A program made the translations under genes and the position numbers. A DNA stretch of 64,000 nucleotides from Glandiceps talaboti. Its lineage: Eukaryota; Hemichordata; Enteropneusta; Spengelidae. Location of the stretch: positions 2,466,109 to 2,530,108 of the forward strand of contig NC_135567.1 in assembly GCF_964340395.1 (NCBI RefSeq), in the 5' to 3' direction. Below, piece by piece: positions 57,144-64,000 of the stretch. Below the pieces are notes generated by a model, which saw only the letters and a list, made by a program, of their open reading frames with translations, was not told the origin of the DNA and did not search any database. Position 1 is the stretch's first letter. Every line of letters starts with the position of its first letter.

Positions 57144-58660
57144 TGGTGCATGAACATTGCCAAATCTTTCTTAGATATTTTTCTTTTCTGTAAAGGCACA
57201 ATTTAGAAACGTTTTTAGCCAATATGAATTCACGTTTTCATAGTTTGGTTACAATTGTTACAAACAGGATAAGTTAACTATTTAGTTAAATTGAACTTGA
57301 TGTTCATTGTGCAAAATTGTAGTTCCATATGGTCTTAATTTATTAAAAAGCTAGGCCATTACACATCTTCAAAAGAGAGGCATTTTATTTGCTCAAATGA
57401 ACTGTAGGCATTGTTTAGTGCTCAAGAAGTAGACTTTGTGAAAAGTAAAGTGACCATGGTCACTATAATACTAAGAGTTGTTCTTATTTTTTCACTGGCG
57501 TTCTTTTTCAGAATCAATGTGTACACAAATTTAGCAGCAAATGTGACATTCATTATATGTGACATTCATTTTTGTTATGTATATTGATACTGCACCTTGA
57601 TTTTACTCATGTGAATTGATTTGGCCTTTAAATATACAACGTAGATTGTCATATTTCAAAGTGTTTGACTATTTTGTCAATATTGGCTAAAGGTCGGCAG
57701 TTTTACACACGAGCCTTGCAAGAAAGTTCAAAATTTTTATGATACAAGTTTCCACCTAAAAACATTACATCTGTTATCGGAACCACGAAAAGCATTGGTT
57801 ATTTGCTAGTTGAGGCAGTTATTTAGTGACACATTTGGTTTTTACACTTTGTACACACAAATTTCAGTCTTTTGTTTTTAAGTAAACTTGCTGACAGTTC
57901 TTTGCAATCAGTATGGTACCAGTCTTTACACTTGTCACACTGCATCATGTTGCTTCCACGATCTGGTCGCCTGCAATGGCAGTAGATGGGTAACATTAAT
58001 GTTTTCCAGATTTTATGGCCCCGTCGTCTTCTCCATGACGTGAAAATCTCCATGATTTGATGTTGAAAACACGTTGCGAGATGACTTCTCATCGATGTCT
58101 GCTCCCACATAAACTCTGTTGGTTCAAGTCCAAAACATTTGGCTGTTGCATTGGCCATAGCAAATAGTCCACAGTCATCACACCCTAATTGTTTGTGTAT
58201 GCACGCACTGTATTTTTATACTTATCCCTTCATGAAATAGCAGACAGGCTACAGCCTTCTTTGCTCTTCTATCTAGCCCACACCCCATGGAATCATATAC
58301 ATTCACTACGCCTTTGCTGCAGCAATATTGGATACTGTAACCCAGTGATTTTGGTCTATATTCAGTATTTGGATGAATTCTTGATCTGGTGTGATGATAG
58401 CTGTGCCTGCCGTCATTACAAGGACATCCTGTAGACTGTCCATGTGTGGAAACTGCTGCTGAAATAGAGCTGGTGCGTGATTCATGACATGGTCAGTCAT
58501 CCATTGTCCTGGTGTTTTAATGAGTTTTACAATACTTGGAATATCTTTCCCTAAACGTGCTCTGTCTCTGTCAATTCTCTTCTTCTTTTTAAGTTTGCAA
58601 GTGAATGGCTCTGCTCAAGTATGAATCTTCTTGGTTCCTTTCTGAAGGGTAGGGGACTGG

Positions 58661-60608
58661 GAAAATGTGGGTCTGCTGGAGTGATTGAAAGCTGACGGTC
58701 TATCTTGGACTGGTCTGCTGTAGTGGTTGAAGGCTGGTTCTTTATCTGGGACTGGTCTGCTGTAGTGGTTGAAGGCTGGTTCTTTATCTGGGACTGGTCT
58801 GCTGGAGTGGTTGAAGGCTGGTGCTCTATCTGGGACTGGTCTGCTGTAGTGGTTGAGGGCTGGTGCTCTATCTGGGACTGGTCTGCTGGAGTGGTTGAAG
58901 GCTGGTGCTCTATCTTGGACTGGTCTGCTGGAGTGGTTGAAGGCTGGTGTTCTATCTGGGACTGGTCTGCTGTAGTGGTTGAAGGCTGGATCTTTATCTG
59001 GGACTGGTCTGCTGGAGTGGTTGAAGGCTGGTGCTCTATCTGGGACTGGTCTGCTGTAGTGGTTGAGGGCTGGTGCTCTATCTGGGACTGGTCTGCTGTA
59101 GTGGTTGAGGGCTGGTGCTCTATCTGGGACTGGTCTGCTGGAGTGGTTGAAGGCTGGTGCTCTATCTGGGACTGGTCTGCTGTAGTGGTTGAAGGCTGGT
59201 GCTCTATTTAGGACTGGTCTGCTGTAGTGGTTGAAGGCTGGTGTTCTATCTGAGACTGGTCTGCTGGACTGGTTGAAGGCTGGTGCTCTATCTAGGACTG
59301 GTCTGTTGTAGTGGTTGAAGGCTGGTGCTCTATCTGGGACTGGTCTACTGTAGTGGTTGAAGGCTGGTGCTCTATCTTGGACTGGTCTGCTGTAGTGGTT
59401 GAAGGCTGGTGCTCTATCTAGGACTGGTCTGCTGTAGTGGTTGAAGGCTGGTGTTCTATCTGAGACTGGTCTGCTGGACTGGTTGAAGGCTGGTGCTCTA
59501 TCTAGGACTGGTCTGCTGTAGTGGTTGAAGGCTGGTGCTCTATCTGGGACTGGTCTGCTGGAGTGGTTGAAGGCTGGTGCTCTATCTTGGACTGGTCTGC
59601 TGGAGTGGTCGAAGGCTGGTGTTCTATCTGAGACTGGTCTGCTGGACTGGTTGAAGGCTGGTGCTCTATCTAGGACTGGTCTGTTGTAGTGGTTGAAGGC
59701 TGGTGCTCTATCTGGGACTGGTCTACTGTAGTGGTTGAAGGCTGGTGCTCTATCTAGGACTGGTCTGCTGTAGTGGTTGAAGGCTGGTGTTCTATCTGAG
59801 ACTGGTCTGCTGGACTGGTTGAAGGCTGGTGCTCTATCTAGGACTGGTCTGTTGTAGTGGTTGAAGGCTGGTGCTCTATCTGGGACTGGTCTACTGTAGT
59901 GGTTGAAGGCTGGTGCTCTATCTAGGACTGGTCTGCTGTAGTGGTTGAAGGTTGGTGCTCTATCTTGGACTGGTCTGCTGTAGTGGTTGAAGGCTGGTGC
60001 TCTATCTTGGACTGGTCTGCTGTAGTGGCTGAAGGCTGGTGCTCTATCTAGGACTGGTCTGCTGTAGTGGTTGAAGGCTGGTGTTCTATCTGAGACTGGT
60101 CTGCTGGACTGGTTGAAGGCTGGTGCTCTATCTAGGACTGGTCTGCTGTAGTGGTTGAAGGCTGGTGCTCTATCTGGGACTGGTCTGCTGGAGTGGGTGA
60201 AGGCTGGTGCTCTATCTTGGACTGGTCTGCTGGAGTGGTTGAAGGCTGGTGTTCTATCTGGGACTGGTCTGCTGTAGTGGTTGAAGGCTGGTGCTCTATC
60301 TAGGACTGGTCTGCTGTAGTGGTTGAAAGCTGGTGCTCTATCTGGGACTGGTCTGCTGGAATAGTTGAAGGCTGGTTCTCTGAGACTGGTCTGCTGGAGT
60401 TGTTGAAAGCTGGTGCTCTATCTGGGACTGGTCTGCTGGAATGGTTGAAAGGTGGTTCACTATCTGGGACTGGTCTGCTGGAGTGGTTGAAAGCTGGTGC
60501 TCTATCTGGGACTGGTCTGCTGTAGTGATTGAAGGCCGGTGCTCTATCTGGGACTGGTCTGCTGGAGTGGTTCAAGAACGGTGCTCTATCTGGGACTGGT
60601 CTGCTGGA
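58661..60608. repeat. 42-bp minisatellite, copy B, about 46 units
   Basis: The same unit as 29841-31250, longer by about 13 units. The first dozen units share variant order with copy A and the middle does not, so the arrays changed by internal duplication after the copies split. Confidence 0.95.
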
Positions 60609-61019
60609 GGTTGATTATTGATTGATGTGTACGGTTTCAAGTGGGAATATGCAACACCTATGGATATAGGCCAACTAAATCGATTCCAAGCATATACCAT
60701 CGAGCTTTAATCGGAATAGGTTTCAGTTCAGGAACACAAATTTTTATTTTCTCAAACCTCTGACACTTACCACAACTCTTGATCTAATAAAATATAACAA
60801 CGTTCAGAACAACATTATAGAGAATATTGACTATATTATATAATATATGATTATTATTTTTCAATTCTTTACAAACATAATGTGCATCAAAGTATTATAG
60901 ACATATAATGTATGAATTTTGGAAGTGGAAAACTCTGGAGTACTCTGGAGGGGATACTATTTTACAGGTCTCAGCATGGCTATGATGGTAAACGGGCTAT
61001 GTATGACAGAGATATTATA

Positions 61020-61369
61020 ACTTCAGACATCAGACTATGGACAACTGAACCTGTTACAAACACTGAAACAGGGACAGTAAACAAGCAAATTGGATTTATT
61101 ACACTTGGCTCAGAATGTTAAAACAGAAGAGACTTGTAGTTCACACCATGGTTTGATAAGAACAGATTTATTGCCTTTTTATGTGTACATGAAATACCAG
61201 GGGAACTGTAAATTTATGTAAAGTGGCCATAAAACTGTTCTTATCAAATGATGGAATGTAATACTTGTCTGTACTTCCAACATGCTGAGCCAAAAGTTAT
61301 TAATCTATTTCAGTTGTTTACTTTCCGTTTGTAACAGGCTCCGTTCGTCCATGGTCTGATGTCTGAAGT
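61020..61369. repeat. Foldback (MITE-like) sequence in the Ginger intron, copy B
   Basis: Counterpart of 31671-32012 with the same inverted arms and a few substitutions, so it was present before the duplication. Confidence 0.7.
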
Positions 61370-62141
61370 TGTATTTTTCAGCTGAATACAAGCATCATGT
61401 GTATCAAAGCATATATTTACCAACATGTTTAACACTTTCCATTCTGAAAAAGTATGGATTTTGGAAGTGCCAAACTTAGTACTCAGGGGGGGAGGGGGAT
61501 ACTATTTTACTGGTCTCAGCATGGCTGTTGCAGTGAATATGATGGGAAACAGGCTATGTATGACAGAGTTATTATTGTTCAGTTGACTACAAGCATCATG
61601 TGTATCAAAGTATAGATAAATTTACCAAGATATTTACTGTTTTCTCTTGTGAAAATTTATGAAATTTTAATGTACTAAGTACTTTAGGGTGATACTATTT
61701 TACAGGACCATTATCTAACTAAATAATCATACTTACCAATTGTTGCATGTCACTTGAGATGGTCTTCCAATAAAACCTGGATGAAATCTTCTTCACAGTC
61801 TTTGTTGATGCCGAGATGGCCGACATTGGAGAAACATGACATTGTTTGAAAACTTCCTCCCTTTCTTGTTGGGTTAGTAACACTTGCTTAGAACCAACAC
61901 CATCCTTTCCAATGAAGAAGAATGTCTTGCCTGGAAGACACAAGGTTTTAAAAAATGAACATTAAACTAAAAAAATGTGATTTTGTCATCAAATCTTGGT
62001 ATGAACATAGATCTAAAGAAAGTAATTTCACTTATGTCAGAGTTGAGTTGAGGAAATAATCAGCATACCAGTGTTTGTAGTTTATTTAGTTACAATTAAC
62101 TTGACTTTCACTAATAATTTGAAAGTAATCAATCCAAAATG

Positions 62142-63690
62142 CCCCCCCCCCCCCCCCCCCCGCAGTGTGGCATAGACATTCACTGGTAAAAAAGTCAAAA
62201 ATGATACTAAACACTTCCGGCACTTGTGAAATGACCCAATATATGTTATCAATTTCACTTCGCACATCAGTCGTCTGCTATGAAATATTTCAGTAAACCA
62301 CACAAAAAAATCCTACTGAACACTAATTGTACGCAATTACGTGATGTTGAGAACGAGCTGCATTTATTTGCAGATTAATTATGTGACGCCATCTGACTTG
62401 CACATGTAAAAGGGGACGGGTTCCCCCAGTCACCCCATTACTTTTCCGAGTACATTCACATTCAGTGAAAAACTTCAAGATGGAAATATCGTAAAATTAA
62501 AACCCGAGGACAAGTACCTAAAACGTAGACATCAATAGCAACTTTTACACAAACCATATATTCACAGATACATGTACCTCCAATGCTCACAGTGTTTGAA
62601 CTTTTATGGCTGTGATGCTCGCATGTTGGCCTAACTGTACCGTTAAAACTTATAATCGAGAGTTAATACAAAGGAAATCCACAAAATCTGAAGAGAATAT
62701 TTACGCAAATTACAGTGCTATCTCGGCAACAACTTCTTTGATAGCCGTTTCCATAAATACGGTGGCGAAGACATCGTGTGCTCTAACATAAGGTATCTTT
62801 TCAGATAACGAAAACATATTTCACATGTGTTAAATTTTGGGAAATACGGTGGTTGAAATAGCAAATTAACCTCTTGTTCTCCTAATATTTCGCGTAAGTT
62901 TGGCTCTGCAATTCGACGGTGAGGAAAACCCAAAAGTAGCAACATTTTGAAACGGGTAGTACGCTGACATCTCAATCACATTTTCATTGTGACCTTGGCC
63001 ATTTGCGTTACCATTGGAGAAATTCTAGCGATTGCTTCCAGTTAAACATCGGAACAGAAAAAGGTACAAAAACAGAGGAAAGAACCCCAAAATCACAGTA
63101 CATGCTACAGTTATTGCAGTTAGTATAAGACATGGTTTGAGTGAACCACGTAAATGTTACATGGAAGGCCGATTCATTGAAGGGATGATGCGGTGTGGTA
63201 CATCAATCATAATAACAATATTTATGGTTCGTTGCCGACTTCAATGTTTTTTTTATACATTGGTGGTTCTGAATAAAGATTAGCAAGCTCACCAAGTAAT
63301 ACACTGGTTGAGGGCGCTTACACCGGCGTAAAGCATTCACACCTACAACTTAGTACAAGCTAATCCTTGCCTCCGGAGGATCTGTGGAGCTGAATCTACA
63401 AAAACCTCTGCAGTAAAATAATCCAAAGACCATTCACACACGTACATTAGTTTTGATTCAGCACTGCAAAAATGTTCATGAAATTGGTCATTTACAATTG
63501 GCAACGGTATTTAGAAATACAAATACCCTTTGGCATAATGGTACGGTCGATTTGACGTACATTGAGCGATGCGAGATAAACTTGGGGTCAGGTCACAGGT
63601 CAAAGATCACTTTGTTAGTGTAAGAATAGTGTATGCACAGGCATTTTTTAAAGGCATTCTAGCATCCTGACAGAACTGCAAAGGTGTAAT
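62142..63690. other. Insertion specific to copy B
   Basis: It starts at a long C-run (62142-62161) where copy A has a shorter C-run. It ends before TTTTCAGTGATGAATGCTGA, shared with 32859. Inside are a Tc1/IS630-like fragment and otherwise unrecognised sequence. I did not find inverted ends or a target duplication. Confidence 0.6.
62718..62975 (-). pseudogene. Tc1/IS630-like transposase C-terminal fragment
   Basis: 85 codons on the minus strand. HRRIAEPNLREILGEQEVN is followed by LLFQPPYFPKFNTCEICFRY and LKRYL. The pattern PPYxPxxNxxExxFxxLKxxL is the last catalytic (Glu) block of IS630/Tc1-family DDE transposases. The Asp residues and the DNA-binding N-terminus are absent. The frame loses similarity after about residue 60. 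Confidence 0.6.
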
Positions 63691-63858
63691 TTTCAGTGAT
63701 GAATGCTGAATGTACACAAAATGCGACAATCTTCTGTTTGAAACGCTCAACATGCATTGTATGGTTCGAAACCGGGCCAGGGCCCCCTGGCCAAACAATG
63801 ACAAAACGTTTTGGCTAGCGAACGCACCCTTGCTTACACATTACACGTTTGAAAGGTA

Positions 63859-64000
63859 TGTAGAGAACCAGCTTACCGTAAAACGTCTGGTAGTGGTTTT
63901 CCATGAAGAGTAGGAACAAACAATAAAGATAATACACTCTGTAACAATATAGGTATACATCTTGATCATCAGCAGTCTTCTTGCACACTGGGTTCGGCTG
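63859..64000. other. Window end, nothing recognised
   Basis: Sequence beyond copy B that shares nothing obvious with the rest of the window. Confidence 0.5.

Larger units (their letters stand above)
57823..61930 (-). pseudogene. Ginger-like integrase/Ulp1 protease/PHD relic, copy B
   Basis: Same structure as copy A. Exon 1 is at 61930-61737 (194 bp, LLTQQEREEVFKQCH...RFYWKTISSDMQQ) with intact splice sites. Exon 2 starts at 60783 and loses the DDE core after IDLVG in the same way. The 42-bp array is longer, and the protease is broken at the same places. The PHD finger (IYCHCRRPDRGSNMMQCDKC, then YHTDC, CTKC) keeps all zinc ligands seen, including the Cys that is Phe in copy A. Shared lesions show that inactivation preceded the duplication. 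The array length difference and the Cys change came later. Confidence 0.7.
50012..63858 (+). repeat. Large duplication, copy B
   Basis: Matches copy A (11342-16686 plus 26618-33050) in the same order and orientation, without the LTR retrotransposon. Differences include extra dispersed repeat at about 52800-54050, a small inversion with loss of about 920 bp at 57024-57143, a longer 42-bp array, and an insertion at 62160-63690. Confidence 0.95.

Overview
The window reads as invertebrate metazoan DNA: AT-rich, with spliceosomal introns, many microsatellites and minisatellites, and relics of animal transposon families (hAT, Ginger-like, tyrosine-recombinase, LINE, Tc1-like, Ty3/gypsy). The species cannot be fixed from the sequence; a marine lophotrochozoan or invertebrate deuterostome would fit. 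No complete host gene is visible. The only long intact coding sequence belongs to a Ty3/gypsy LTR retrotransposon at 16687-26613.

Host signal. Small phase-0 ankyrin exons are scattered on the + strand at 2865, 4592, 11095, 14489, 41723, 41868, 42636 and 54189, with a fragment at 42576 and a decayed stretch at 49575-49809. Each is 90-99 bp, about one 30-33 residue repeat, between AG and GT splice sites. They are of two types: a DLIVAVKSGDIEKVK type and an NKTSLHYAA...LLL type. Their intron flanks are homologous, so they spread by local duplication. Almost everything else could be intron of one or more ankyrin genes.

Layout. 1-2350: microsatellites and a broken hAT transposase. 2534-5690: a 1.7-kb tandem duplication, each unit carrying an ankyrin exon and a 33-bp minisatellite. 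5790-10950: dispersed repeats, a 2.46-kb element with 43-bp inverted ends and a large internal palindrome, and a 1.0-kb TA-flanked element sitting inside a 48-bp satellite. 11342-33050 (copy A) and 50012-63858 (copy B): a large direct duplication carrying a tyrosine-recombinase relic (-), an ankyrin exon (+), dispersed repeats and a Ginger-like integrase/Ulp1/PHD relic (-) interrupted by a 42-bp minisatellite. Copy A alone holds the LTR retrotransposon. Copy B preserves its empty target site, carries a small inversion, and has a 1.5-kb insertion with a Tc1/IS630-like fragment. 34283-39598: local repeats and a large TAATAGC-rich satellite in two opposite orientations around a LINE fragment. 40000-44170: short tandem repeats, a TTAA-flanked MITE with a paralogous empty site, duplicated ankyrin exons and a dispersed repeat. 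45277-48323: a broken zinc-finger gene with a 2-kb 33-bp minisatellite. 48470-48640: a LINE-like 3' tail.

The most notable object is the retrotransposon. Its two 1643-bp LTRs differ at one base noticed by eye. It has a tRNA-Lys(CUU)-type primer site and one 2030-codon ORF running RRM, PNMA-like capsid, CCHC knuckle, protease, RT, RNase H and integrase. The RRM closely resembles that of the mRNA 3'-end factor CstF-64 (CSTF2).
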